The notes beneath the pieces are model-generated. The model made no database searches. It was not told where the DNA came from and saw only the letters and a program-made list of their open reading frames with translations. Source: Drosophila persimilis (Eukaryota; Arthropoda; Insecta; Diptera; Drosophilidae). From it: DNA of 64,000 bases. The position numbers and the translations under genes were made by a program. Location of the stretch: NCBI RefSeq assembly GCF_003286085.1, contig NW_020825298.1:7688001-7752000 (forward strand), in the 5' to 3' direction. This document shows, in pieces, positions 48,058-61,547 of the stretch (positions within the stretch are counted from its first letter, which is position 1; each line of letters begins with the position of its first letter).

Positions 48058-49583
48058 ATGTTTGCTGTAATGCGAATCGACAACGATGACTGCCGGTCGG
48101 ACTTCCGTCGCAAGATGCGTCCGAAGTGCGAGTTCATTTGCAAGTACTGCCAGCGGCGTTTCACCAAGCCATACAACCTGATGATCCACGAGCGCACCCA
48201 CAAATCGCCGGAGATCACATACTCGTGCGAGGTCTGCGGCAAGTACTTCAAGCAGCGTGATAATCTTCGCCAGCACAGGTGAGTCTTAACATCCTACCCT
48301 ACCCTACCCCCTGACCTGACCTGACCCCTTAGACCTTCCAATTCAAACGCATCCAAGTCAGGGTTGTGCCTTGGGGTTGTATATACATTCACACACACAA
48401 ATAGTACATGCCTGGTATATCTAAGGTTTAAGTGCATGGATCAGAATCCCTTCTTTTCGGTGTTGGTCAAGAACAAACAAGCATTCGTAATACATCCACA
48501 GTTATATAGGTGGAAACATAGGTGTATTCATCATTATATATTCACAGATATAGACAGAATACCAGACACATCTACTATATTCATTGCCAGTGGGAATCAC
48601 TTTCATGGGAAAACGTTTTGCCTTAGGCAGATTATTCATAGCTCAAGTTCTATTACTGGATATAAAAAACCCTTAAATGTTTAGAATTAAGTGTGAAAAG
48701 AAATAAATTTGTGATATGGCATATAAGATAGATATACCAGAGCTATTTATAGCCGCCAGGGAAAAGCACTTTGATAAAGAAACGTTTTGCACTGGCAGAT
48801 TATTCATATATCAAGTTCTAAAGCTAGATGTATGTATGTAGTAATCACCTTTCAATGAGCGTAATTCTCTCTAATTGAAAAATAGCTAAATACCGAAGAA
48901 AACAGTCAAAAAAGTATCATATTTTAATGAGAACTATGATTTAATTATTAAAAATCATTTCTAACTATTATAATGGATCATAAATGAATGAATAATATGT
49001 TTAAAATTTGTGGAGAAAAGCACCATTTATGTTGGGGCAACAGGTCAGAAGTCTTTACATAGTCTCTCTTGGCCTCTCTGGCATATATTTATTAGTGTAA
49101 AAATAGTATAAAAACCTTTTGGTATCGGTTGAATGAGAAATTTCAACCCTTAAATCCACATATTTCTTTATCAAATGCTTCCAATAGGAAATACCAATTT
49201 TGGTAGAACTTTAATCTAACAATCCGATAAATTATTGAGGACATAAGCCATAAAATTGAGGTAGTTTCCGGACAAAAGCTCTCGAATTATAGACAAAGCT
49301 TACACGCATACATATATACAACCTCACACACCCACAAAAGCACACACTCACATTCACATACACATACACCTAACCAACCATAAAAGAACCGAAATCGCAA
49401 TTCCATTTTGGGGGTAGACAGAAAAGCACCGAATCGCTTTGTTAATATATCATTAATATTGTAATTTGTTCTATTCACTGAATTATCGCACAACCTTCTG
49501 CCACATCACGAATTATTCTCTATATTTTTCTTGTTTTCTCTCTCTCTTCTATTTGTAGATGTAGTCAGTGTGTTTGGCGATAA
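48058..49583 (+). CDS. drm: Drumstick, small odd-skipped-family zinc-finger protein
   Basis: Two exons: 48058-48278 and 49559-49583; 81 residues, as I recall for D. melanogaster Drumstick, to which it appears identical as far as I remember. Residues 27-51 form a classic C2H2 finger (CKYCQRRFTKPYNLMIHERTH). A second, variant finger follows (CEVCGKYFKQRDNLRQHRC), whose last Cys is encoded by the tiny second exon, which adds only CSQCVWR after the junction residue. Drm binds Lines through its first finger and so frees the related factor Bowl; it acts in foregut/hindgut patterning and, with odd and sob, downstream of Notch in leg joints. The donor is GTGAGT at 48279, the acceptor TTTGTAG at 49552-49558. 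The homologous sob and odd genes are not in the window and probably lie to the right. Confidence 0.97.
48279..49558 (+). other. drm: drm intron
   Basis: A 1280-base intron, AT-rich in its second half. It contains two diverged copies of a roughly 110-base unit (48546-48665 and 48725-48832) and runs of CACA at about 49320-49370. Confidence 0.85.
48546..48832. repeat. Diverged tandem duplication in the drm intron
   Basis: Copy 1 (48546-48665) and copy 2 (48725-48832) share AAACGTTTTGC, GGCAGATTATTCATA and TCAAGTTCTA in the same order and spacing, with an AGATATA..ACCAGA start. The shared blocks are well kept, while the sequence between them differs. Confidence 0.8.
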
Positions 49584-51320
49584 GCTAAAATACCATATAT
49601 ATACATACAATATATATATATATATAAATATATATATAAAAAACCGCACATACAGAGCAATATATAAAGTAAACCCGATATCTAAGCACCGCAGCACCAA
49701 CAACAGCACGCAATATCACAGCTATATCTTATATATACTATATATCCATTTGAATGGGATCTGAACAGCAAAACGAAGCAACAGCCGCAAAAGTAAAAGC
49801 AAAAGCCACAGCTACAGCTGCAACAAGCACACACACACCGCCTTCTTCATGCACCACTCAAAAAAAATTAAATAAAAAACTCTAAGAATAAGTCCAACAC
49901 AAGCCACAGCATCGTGTACTATAATGAATGAATGGATGGCTAGATTGGGTGTTGGTTTTATCTATTTCGATTTTTTTTTGGTTTCTTTGGTCTCTTCAAT
50001 GCACTTGCCACGCCCCCCACATCCATCAACAAAAAACATTCACAAAATGTTGCGCAGGCGCAGCACCACCAACACCAACAGCAACAGCAACAACAAAAGC
50101 AGCCACAACAGAACAGAACAGAACAGAACAGAAAAGAAGCAACAAAATTCTCTTCAAAATATTTGCAGAAATCTACACAAGGACACCTGTGGGCGTGGTG
50201 GTTATGGGAGGTAAAAGAAACCACTAAAGGAATCAGTGGAACATTTATTCCTAGCAACAATAACCGTTAGAGCTTTCGCTTAAGCAACATTAAACAAGCA
50301 ATATAATCACTCGATCCAGCAGTATTCGGGGATGATCGAACATCCCCTAAAGGATCCAACAGGATCCAAGCAGGATATTCCTATACAGCATCATTAACCG
50401 CTAAAGCAACAATAACCGATATAGCAACGCCCAGTCGGAGTAACCAATACAGCAACAGCAACAACCGGAAGGAAGCAACACTTAACCGCTTGATCAGAAC
50501 TACATACACATACACTCCAGCAACATGTTGCAAGAAGCTTTCTCCAGTGTGGTTTATGTTGCCAACGAAAGTGCAATTAAGCTTGAGCTTCTTGCGCTTT
50601 CAGTACTAACGGCCACAAAAGCCACACTCACAGAGGGTTTAAAATCCCTTAGCAACATTTAGACATACAAACGACAATCAGCTGCAATTCTCTTGCCTTA
50701 AAAATTGAACATTTACCCCCTGCCCCCTCGCTATATTTTTATGAATAACGAAATTAATTAAAACTTAATAATAATACAACAAAAAACACACACACAAACA
50801 CACCCCTAAATCATAAGTATTTTTATTTTAAAATGAAAAATGAAAATAAAACACGTTGAAAATGTATTACATAAAATTAATAATAATATTAATAATAAAC
50901 AATAAAAAAAAACATTATCAAATAAATATTACGATATGCAATTGTTTTGTTTAAGTTTAAATTTTAAATGAATAAAAATGAGACAAATTTTGCACAAAAA
51001 AAATCACAAAAACAAAACAAAAATTTCAACAAAAAATTACCCCGAAATTGTTTTTGTTCTTTTTATTTCTTTTTGTAAGTGCCCGGCAATAAGATTGTAC
51101 ATGTTTTTTCCGCTATTTATACAATTTAAATTTATTATGAAAAATATAAAATAATTATAATATGCAGACAGTGTAAAATTCTAGAAATTTTCTGTTTTAT
51201 TTACCAATAAATCAGCTAAAAAATAAACGCAAATAATGTACTTATATGCATAGAGAGAGACAGCAAAACAATAAGTTAATAAATAAACATATTTATACAA
51301 TTAAAAGAAAACAAAAAAAG
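49584..51320 (+). other. drm: Probable drm 3' UTR
   Basis: Strongly AT-rich sequence after the stop, with (TA)n at about 49602-49640, ACAGA repeats at 50107-50135 and many AATAAA candidates between 50840 and 51290. No reading frame is convincing. The cleavage site cannot be fixed from sequence; the composition returns to average after about 51330. Confidence 0.5.
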
Positions 51321-52380
51321 CCTTAAATTATGAATTTTTCTATGATTTTATGAGTGGAGGTAACAAGCTTCTTGGGTTAAAGATCAGGTTTCACTTCGCT
51401 TGGGGGGCATCTCTTCTGCTGTCAGGAGACTCTCTCGCCTAAGTCGATTGCCATGCCTCTTCCAAAAGTGATTTTTAAGTAGGGTGCGCAACAAAGTAGT
51501 ACTTCTATTTTAGTAGCCACTGCTTCTCTATTTGCATCATGCGGCGAGAAGAATTCTGTACTTATTGGCATCTATGATAAGAGAATTTATGGGCAAGGCA
51601 CCACCTTAATTTGGTGCACCTTGCGTCGGCCTGCAAAAGCTGCACTTCTTTAATTTAATTTCCTCTCCTCCTCTTATTCTTCTTCTTATTGTCGCTCTGT
51701 GTTTTGCATGTTTTTGCATGTAAGCAAACAACCAAGAGAATGGAGGCAGCTTGTGGCTCGCTCTCTCTCTCTCTCTCTTCACTCTTGAGCATTTACAGCT
51801 AATTGTTGGTTTTGTAATACGAGGTGGAATTAATTTGATGCGCAGTTGATTGATGGTAGAACAAAATAAGAGAAGTTACAGTGTCCACTCAACAAAGTGA
51901 AGAGAGGAAATTTACATGTGCTTTTGGGATCATCTTAATAGAGTAAAAACCACCAGAGTGTATTCATTGTGTGTTTAGGATGAGTGTTTACTGTGCGGGA
52001 TGCGATAATCAATTCATTTTCTCAGCATTTAGGCGAACACTGCGTACGAGGAGGGTATTTACCAACAATTAAGTACACTATTTAGAACAACTGTTCCTTT
52101 GTCGGCTCGCACATTGATTCGTGGTGAGCGCAATTGGTAAACAGAAAGAAAAAGGACATACAGAAACAGAAACCGATACAGAGCTACAGCAGAAAGAGAT
52201 GGAGAGTGAAAATTTCACATAAGAGATCATAAATCATTCGGGCCATCGTTCCGTCTCGTCCATGACTCAAGTCCGAAGCGAAACGAGGCGTCCCCCTTGC
52301 TGGCTTGCTGCGTTCGTGTTAATTAAATATTGACTATGTTTTGATAAGCCGTAACATTGCCCGGGAAGCAGTCGGAGCAT

Positions 52381-52403
52381 GAGGAGGAGGAGGAGGAGGA
52401 GGA
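52381..52403. repeat. (GGA)n microsatellite
   Basis: Seven to eight uninterrupted GAG/GGA triplets in non-coding DNA. Confidence 0.75.
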
Positions 52404-54214
52404 CCCTCTCTGAGGTTCATTTTCCACAAATTTAAATGTTAGCGCGTCTCACGGCAGGATCCCAGAACCGAGAACCCACTTCGACTGGGCTATAATGAAA
52501 GCGTTTCCAAATGCGAAACGAATGCCAGAGCAGCTACTGTGGCGAGTGTGTCCCAGGATGTGGATTGTGGATGTGGATGCGGCTGCTGGAATCTGTATTT
52601 TGTATGTTGCTGTGTCGCTGTGGTGTGGCCATATAGATCTGCATGTGGTCGCCTTTAGAGGCACGTGTGGTTTTCCAGTTAACCGCTGCCGTTGGGTTTG
52701 GCCTGCTGCTGCTTATGGCATTAACCTAAACTGTTTCCACCTTCCACCAAAAGGACGACATCCACGCAGTTTGACTTCGGTTCAGACTCCGTCTCCGACT
52801 TCGACTCCGACTCCCATCCAGAGACGACGCACAAATCCGACCTGAAGGAGGCGGCCCGCTGTGTGCGCCGCGCCGTCACCCGCTGCTTTTGTTGGCCGCA
52901 CATTGGCTTAGGATCTGCGGATCGTCGATTTCAGTCGATCGGCAAGACTCTATTGCACTCCAGGCCAGGCCAGGCCAGGGGGCGTACCAGTCACTGCCCA
53001 CCCACTGCACCCAATGCACCCACTCGCTGCTAAAAGGCCGCTCTCGCAAGACTCTCCCGTTCCGACTTATCAATTGCGGCCATCTTCCCGGTGACCAGGG
53101 AACAGGGACTGATTCAACACTTCGGTAGCCCAATCATCATTTCCGTCTTCGGGAAGGTGACAACTTTTGTTGGTTGGTTGGGTTTTTTCCTCCGCTTAAA
53201 TGCAGATACAGATGCAGATTTCTCAGCTGATTCATCAACAACAGTTTCCACATCAAAACTGAGTCGCCTCACTCGCCTTGAGTCATCCAAATTTCTTTCT
53301 AAGCCTTGGAAAGGCATAAATCTCACTAAATCTACGAGATATTTGGCAACAGGTTCCAGCCTCCTCCTCCGAGTGATCCGAACTTCAAGGTGCGCTGAGC
53401 CGCAGAAGCAGCCGCAGGTTGAGACACGCTCTGGGACCCGCTAAGCGGCAATGTCTAACTCATTAGATGTCATTTGATGATAAACTCGTGGTGTACCCTT
53501 TAAAAGGTGGGGCATAGTGAATATGAAAAGAAGTAAAAGGAGTCTGTATGGAGAATGTTTAATGGTAAGTGTGAAAAATTTGTCCTTTAGCTGTAGAATA
53601 TGTTACCCAAATCGAATCCATGAATAGCGAATAATACTGCACAGTAACTACCGTGATTTCAGCTTACTTAGAAACTTTGCCCTCCCAATTACTACATATA
53701 TAATCAATGAAATATTCAAAATAAATCCCACAAAAATTCCTTATTAAAGAGAGCATCTAATGTTCGTTATTATAATAATTTACCCTAATTTATACGTAAT
53801 AACCGACAGTGGGCCTGGCCACAGGCCCAGGCATATGCCCCATGGATCTGATAGCATCTGCGAGACGTATTGGAATGCTCCACCTTGTTGTCATCACGTA
53901 GCATCGCATAATTTTGCGTTTTACTGTTAACGGGGCGACGGACGATGGGTACATGTGGCCGCTCCTGTGGCTGCTGCTGCTGCTGAAGCAGCGGCTGTTG
54001 CTGTGGCTGTGGCTGCAATTAAAAAAGCTCAACTACCATAAAATGTACAGAGAGCATGGCAACAGATATAGGCACATATATGTACGGATATATGTATGTA
54101 TGTATACCCAAACAGATTCCAAAGCGGCACGTACAACGTGCGGCTATTTGTCTGCTGACTTGTCTGCTTGCTTCTTTACTTATTTTATTTAACTTTGTTG
54201 CAATCGGTATTTTG

Positions 54215-54345
54215 GAGGCTACAAGGGTATACCGTACTTTTTGAGACGCTTGTAACAGGCTGGAGGACGAACTGTTCTGCAACCCAGATAATAAATATAT
54301 ATCTCAGAGTGAGTCCATCTGTGTTTCTTTATTACGAAAGAATCT
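54215..54345. repeat. Degenerate interspersed repeat, obscura-type
   Basis: A CAAGGGTATACC block, then ACGCTTGTAACAGGCTGGAG, then AATAAATATATATCT and GTGAGTCCATCTGT, in the order I associate with the reverse strand of decayed obscura-group elements ending in a GGGTATA hairpin. Likely the same class as 13313-13580, in the opposite orientation. Family by memory only. Confidence 0.4.
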
Positions 54346-57300
54346 TGAAGGGTCATATTTGTAACAGATTTACCTACTAATAGTACATATAGCAAGTGTT
54401 TTTCCCGTTTGGCCACTGTTTTTTCTCCCTTCATACATACATATATGGTTTTTTTTTAATATAAGAATCTAAGAAGGGGTATCCTTAAGTCCAAATATCA
54501 GGCATATATAGACTTCTTCCTTGTTTTTCCTCTGGCATTGTGATTGTTGGTGGGACCGCAAAAGATTTGTGGGCCAGGCAGGCAGCCAACACTCGCCTCG
54601 ATCCCGGTGCCGCCTCGTTCCAGCTCCAGCTTCAAGTCCACATCGATGTCCAAGTCCAGTCCGGAGCCGAGTCTGAGTCCAAGTCCAAGTCCCGTCCCGT
54701 CCCGGCTGCCTGTCGCTTTTAATCTAGCAAAGCAATCGTTGAATGCCACTAAACTTTTCACCACAACTTATATCAATTGTCGTCCAATGTACAACGTCAA
54801 CGCGCCTCTGATATATTGGATCTAAAAGTGATCGTAATCGCAAAGCGGAGCACACACTCGAGGCGGCCCCAGACCGAGTGTCTCGAGAGTCTCTCCTCCG
54901 CCAGAGAGATCCGTTTCTTTGGTTTGGTTTTGGCCAGGCCAAGACACACACAAAGACACACAGACAAGCGCAGCTAAAGGGACCAATTTGTCGGCACAAA
55001 TTCGAGACTGTTGGCAGGGGCGAGGTGGATAGAGGAGAATAGTAGGCTAGGAATTAAGTTTATGATTCAAAATTTCCACCCTAACTGGGAGGGACTACAA
55101 CTTCTGTTTCTGATCTTGACCCTCTTTGTGCCCTCACCACAGATGCGCCCAAGAGGAGGAGGTTGGGTCCGTGTCTGTGGCATCGCTACCTCCTTGGTTT
55201 TTTGCATTAATTTATGAAGTGATGATGACAAGTGGGATAACGGGGTCATTTCGCGCTTAATGTCGCCAACACGTAAAATGATTTGCATCGAAAGTCGAAA
55301 AACCTAAAACCCAATGCCGCGTAACTTTAGATCCTGTCGCAAGGCTGCAACTGAGATTGCATCCCAGTCGCAGTTCCAGTCTCCGTTTCAGTACCAACTT
55401 CCATCTTCCATCTGAAACTTAACTTATCGTTGCCGCCCGATCATAACAACACATTTTAAAGGGCTTAAAGGAGAGGCTGAGACTGAGACCGTAGACCGCA
55501 GATCGCAGACGGTTGCAGCTGAATCTGACATAAGCAGACCGCAAACGTGACAGCTCACTTCATCCAGTGACAGTGTTTGGGGGCTTGCTTTCTACAGAGA
55601 GCTGGCTGCTCCCCTCCCTGGCAATTGTGCTTCAATATTGTTCCTAATTTGGCACTTAAATTCAATGAGGCTGAGCGGCATTGGGATGCGAATGCGAACG
55701 GGTATGAGAATCTTAGGCGGTATCGTATCTGGAGTTCTTCTTCTGTCCAAGTCCCTCTGGGTTCTGGGCTCTGTGGCTCTGGTGTGTGCGTTGACATAAA
55801 TCAAGCGACTTCCAACTTTTATCACGATCTCCTAAATAAGGCGATGCGGTCTGCGCAAATCCGCTTCATACATTACCCACACACACACAAACACACACAG
55901 ATACAGATACAGATGCAAGGGAGACTTGAGACTCCAGACCCCTCTCCCCAGTCACTAAGTAAGCTATCATCAGGCTCAGGCTTCAGGAGGCTCTTTCTTC
56001 AGTCTTGGAGGCTCTGGCTACGCTTTGTCACAGTGTGCCAGGCCACAGATGTGCTCTGGGGGGAGGTAGCAGAGGAACGCCCAGATCTCGCGGATTGCCT
56101 CTGCCTCGTAAAATGCGTGTGCGAGTCGCGCGCGTTCGCGATCCTCTCTTTTAATGACAGTCGTAGACGGGGAGCTTCAGCTTCACTCGGGGTTTCTTCT
56201 GTCTATTGGTGAAGGTATGGTGACTATATGATCAGATTGGGGGAACCCAATGAGTGCTCCAGAGAATAGTTTTATCTTTATTACCAGCAATGTGAGATTG
56301 AGCTGTGAAAAGCTAGACTTTCAAATGGTTTTTTCTGAATATTTTCAAGTGATTTTCAGAGAAGCCTTGTCTATTTGTAATTCAGTTAAGAAGATAAGTC
56401 CTTTCTTTAAAGAATCTGATCCTGAAATTTATGTATACATTCACTAAGGATTAACCTTTCCGGCTGTTTACTTTCCGAAACTCCTATCGATGTTTATAGA
56501 ACTCCTGTTCCTCCGTTCATGGCTAGTAGAGTGTCTAAATATTCTGCTAATTAGGCACAGAAAAGAACTCTGTTCTTGCATCCCTTTGCCGCTGGCAGGG
56601 GAATTGTTCACTGAGTTTTAGCAAATGCGATTAAAATGTCACAGCAACGGAGAGAGAGAAGGACTTTGGAGACGATGAAGACGACGACGACGGCCGCCGT
56701 GTGAAGTAAATGTGGCGCAAATGTTGTTGGCCGTCTGTCAAGCGGAGGCTCCAAGAGACTAGAAGAGGTGGCAGTCACCACCAATCCATGCCCCATGTAA
56801 TTGTAAATGTCTGCAGCAAGCGGCAAGCTCTTTGCATGTCTCCAAAGAGTGGAGGCTCCCTGGATGCCTTCCAGAGGTAGGCCTCTTTTGCATAATGATG
56901 ACATTCCGCTGCGTATTTGATTAAGAATTTTGACAGGCGACATAGTGTCGCTTTGATGGCCACCCAGGCCATGGATATCCGATGTCCAATGCGATCCCTT
57001 CGAAAGGTAACTCCCGGGGTCCCGTCGCTTTAATCAGCATCGCTGATCAATAACAATCAACATGTTTGCTGATAATTTCGCCAGTCGTCGGAAGAACGAT
57101 CATCCCAAAAAGGATCACGACCCCAGCTCCCCCCTCCTCATGCCTCTTCCACCTCCTTTCGGAGGGTTAGCGTACATTTTTGTAGGTGGCGTTCCTTGAG
57201 TCATTTGTGCGGTGCATTCTTTTTAATGGATTGATTGATGGCTGGCAGCTTTTGTGGCTGTGCCTTGAATTTGTCAGCAAATTTGTCAGCCCCCAAAATC

Positions 57301-59171
57301 CAGTGGAGCCCTCGGTGGAGAACTGGTTTTCCCTTGTGCGAATATGTTTTGGCTTTGCTTTGGTTACTTTTTATTTTATGGTCAACTGAATCATTAGTCA
57401 ATGGCAATTCGGCAGAAGAATGCGCGGGGAAAGTGAACGACAGTGAAGACAGGTAATTCGGGAAAGTAATCGTGATTATGTCCGCATGTCGAATGTGTCA
57501 TGAATTTGGCAGGGAAACTAGTGCAAATGGAATCTGGGTCGAAGAATGAGGCGGAAGTTTGCTAGAGGGAAACTATGATAATTAGTCCAATAATATAATT
57601 AAATATCTAAAAATAAACCTCGAAATTCCCTTATGCCGCTTCACAAGAACCAACATTATATAAACCATATCTCCTTTTACGGTTACACCCCACCCACATC
57701 CCACATCCCCAGCATTTTTCTAATGATACGTTTCGGCAGCCTTCGGCTTCCCTTCGACCACACATCACATCAAAGTGACTCCAAATTGTGGCTTAAATCG
57801 ATCTACAAACTGCAAATGGCTGTAGACGGTTCTCAGCTCGCATCGGTTGGGATCACGTTCCATATAGCCAAACTTAGAACAAGGCCAAAAATAATTTGCC
57901 AACAATTTGCAGCGTCCCCAAATCAAAACCTGGCCAAAACCCAACCCAAAGCCAGAGCCAAAACCACAGCCAAACGATCGCTAAAAGGCAACGGAAAAAA
58001 ATGTTGTTTAATAATTTAATTTGCCACAATTTAGCAGCGTTTATCAAAATCAAAAGCCAAAGACGGAATCAGTCACTGAGCAACCAATAGAATGGGTCTC
58101 GACTCTCGAAACCGATGCTTAAATGCGAGAGAGAATTTCATCTAACGCCGACGCGATGCGATGGATGGGTGGATGATGCATTGGGGAACAGCAGATACAA
58201 AACAACTGTGGGATTCTGGGATTCTTGAGGAGTTCTGGTTGTGGGACTGAAACTCGGATTACACGCAGATGTATATAAACGGCTACCTAAAGTGAACGGC
58301 GTGCAGGAACGTGATCAGCCCAATTTTAACGCCCATCGAAACCGAAAGGGAGCTACTACTACTCGTACCATCCACAGGGGAGATGGACATGCTGCATGCT
58401 ACATGCTAAAGTATTCCAGGGGCTTCGACCAGAGGTCGCCATGGATTTCTACGAAATGTGGTGGTGGGCGCACACCGGAGCGCAGCCACAGCAGCCACAT
58501 TGTAGTCCGTCATTTGGTCAGCGAGTACAACACGGGAGAAAACCTATTATTAAATTGTCAAAAGGTCGAAAAATATATAATACCAAAGGGAACAGAAGGA
58601 GAGAGGGAGACTTTGGTACAGTTTTGATCATAGTGATGAGTGCGTGAGGGGGTCATGTGATTCTGAAGTGAATAAAGTTTACATACATATGATTTCATAT
58701 TTACATCATCATTCTACATGGATTAGGAAATCTTAGCTTTGACTTTCTTAACAACGATCTGATCTATCTCACATATTGAAATATCAATCATAACTCTGAG
58801 GTTTAAGATCTCTTCTATTTATTCCTTATCATCGATTCGACTCGCGAACCGATATTTCTTTTGCCAACTATTGGCCCTCCACAAGGACACGATGGAAACC
58901 AGAAGTATCTTTGCATTCTGTCCGCATGAATCCTCAACTATCGAATCTTTATTTAATTCCAAATCTTTCCACATCCCGATTTCTCACGATTAAAATCGAT
59001 CTGTGTTGCCATCTCTAGGTTGAACCCTTTTGGGCCAGGGTCAGGCGGAGTTTCGGCGCGCGTATCAGAAGCAGATCGGACTAATTGGGGCAACAACGGT
59101 TGGGGCACAGCACAACGTACAAAGCACAGGGGGCGGTTACAGGGCACGGCGCATTAAGACAATATGGCTTT

Positions 59172-59210
59172 GGGTACGGGTAAGGGTACGGGTACGGGTA
59201 CGGGTTCGGG
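59172..59210. repeat. (GGGTAC)n tandem repeat
   Basis: Six hexamer units with one GGGTAA and one GGGTTC variant. A related CGGGTACGGGCACGGG run occurs at about 45775-45800. Confidence 0.8.
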
Positions 59211-61495
59211 ATGATCCTGACTGCTGCTGCTGCTGCCCCTGCTGATATTGCCCCTGCTGCTGTGGCAACCACAACATTTTGTTTATTTTGTGTTTAGGCC
59301 CGTGTGAATTTTCAAAGGCTCAGGGCTAAAAAACTGTCGAAAATTCCAAAATGTCTGTACCGGGTCAGCCTCCAACCAACTCCAGCTCGAGCTCGAACTT
59401 CTCCTTCTGTCTCACTCTCGATTAGCGTCGCCTTGTGGCTGCTGCTACTTCTGTCTGCCACAGAGGGACTTCTGCCACAGACCGCTGTCCGATGGTCCGA
59501 CGGTCCGATGGCCTGGGCAAATGGTGGGCGGATCGCGGCATTTATTACAGCCAATGTTACAATTTGTGGTTTTCAGATTTATGCGTTTATTCAGCGGGGC
59601 AGCGCCCCCGAAAACAGACAGAAAAAAAAGAACACAACTTATGGCGGCTGCCCCTTCGCTTGGTTGCTGGGGGGGAACCGTTGGCTATGCTACCGAAAGC
59701 CCCAGACGCGACTACACCGCCGCCTTGTGTCTGATTGATTTCTGGGAATCGGACTGGAAACTGGACCTCCTCTGCTCTGATCTCTCTCTTCTTTACCTTC
59801 AGTTCCACTTCACAACAAAGTTATGATTAAGATTAAATGTGTCTGTGTTACCTTCAGAGCCCCATACCCATACCCATACCCATACCTTTCCCCGGAATTC
59901 TCGTTCCGATAACCTTCTCACTTTGCGCGGTGGCAAGTGCTATGCTATCGCTTTTTTGTGTCTGCTCTATTATTAATTAGATGGGAGAATACCCCTGGAG
60001 TACCCCTGAATGGGAGATGGGAGGCCGTGTGGGAATTACTGTGGGAACTTTTTCTATTTATGTATTTATATTTGTTGAACTTTCGGCGGGGGTACTGTTT
60101 GTTTGTCTGTGGTTTCTGTTAATGAATGACTTATACTTTATAAAAATTAACCTACTTATCTGTAGGTAATATTTGTAATTGATAGTTACAATTTATTGGT
60201 CAATCAGTGAGTAAATTTAAAAAAAAGTCACTCAAACTCATATTTTATATTTCTATAGCTCTTAAATATTTATTCAAAACATTGAATCCCTTCAAACCTC
60301 TCATAATTTAACTAATTTTGAATTATGCCTTAGATGATATCCAAAAGATTACTTAATACCGATACCGATACCGAGTATTACCCCCAACTGATAGGAAAAC
60401 CAGCAGCCAAGCAGACCAATTTGACCCATTTAGGCCTATTAGTCACGCTCCCCGGACACAAATGATACCAATTTCCATATTTAAGTTGAGAATCAAACAA
60501 ATCAAACGCTAATTAAGCACCCAGACGCAGATACATTCCCAGTTTCAGTTTCAGTTGGAGTCCGACAGTAGCCTCTCTGGAATGGATGATCTTTTGGGGG
60601 AAAAGACCGCAATTAAAAGGCGATCAGCAGGCGAGCCAACGGAGTGGAGTGGAGTCTCTGACTAACTAAATGAATAAAACAAACCAAATTAGCATAAAAC
60701 TAAGACCAGACACTAGACACTGGGCTTAACTTTACGACAGCCATTGACACACATTTCCCCTCTTGGAGGAAAGAGAGTGAGAGAGGGATACAAGCTAATC
60801 GATTATAAATGCGTCTAGCTAAGTGCGATTAAAATAAATTGCAAGCGGCAGCAGCGACTCTGCTTAAGTTTCATAATTAATTCAACCTCAACCGCAAGAG
60901 GCAGCAGCTAGCAGCTAGCAGCTCTTTGGCAGTGATTCACTAACCGGACCTACAGTATCTCCAAACCCAAAACCCAAACCCCAAACCCCAATCCGCAATC
61001 CGCAATCCCCAGTTGCTTGTCAACTTACGGCCCATATAAAACCAGGCGACGACTGTGGCTCGTTTCATAAACTCTTGTCAAGAGTGGAGTCGATAGCCAG
61101 GCAGGGCCCTCGACATCATCGGTGGTGGTGCTGGCTGGAGAGTCGTAAAATCGCAGCCAACACCTAGAGACACCAGAGTCGGAGTGCCAGAGCCAGAGTC
61201 AGAGTCCAGGCTGGACGACTGCTTATGAGTGTATTTTCCTGCAGCAGAGGTGTCAGGAAACAACTTGTCGGAATGCATCTAACAAGGAATTCGATTTTGC
61301 CAGGCGTTCAGTTAAGTTCCAGTCGCCAGTCCCCAGTCCCCAGTCCATGGTCCCCAGGTCCCTCCTGGCTCCCTCCTGGTTGCGGGTTCCCCCGTTTGGG
61401 TTCCGTTCCGTTCCCCATGTTGTCTGTCGCATCGCCCAGGCTAATGGCACGTTGCATGTTTTACCACGCTTGATGACATGAATGGGCGCGGGCCC

Positions 61496-61547
61496 CAGAC
61501 ACAGACACAGACACAGAGAAAGAGACAGGGACAGGGACAGACAGAGA
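61496..61547. repeat. Imperfect (GACACA)/(GACAGG) repeat
   Basis: Tandem GACACA, GAGACA and GACAGG hexamers, about 50 bases, non-coding. Confidence 0.7.

Noticed and set aside
59304..59738. 144-codon open frame on the plus strand
   Set aside because: Overlaps another long frame of equal quality and has no recognisable domain; probably chance in a GC-rich patch.
35970..60050. Several Su(H)-type TGTGGGAA/CGTGGGAA sites around drm (about 35972, 40372, 46701, 60039)
   Set aside because: drm relatives are Notch targets, so this was tempting. But about one match per 8 kb is expected by chance and they are not clustered.
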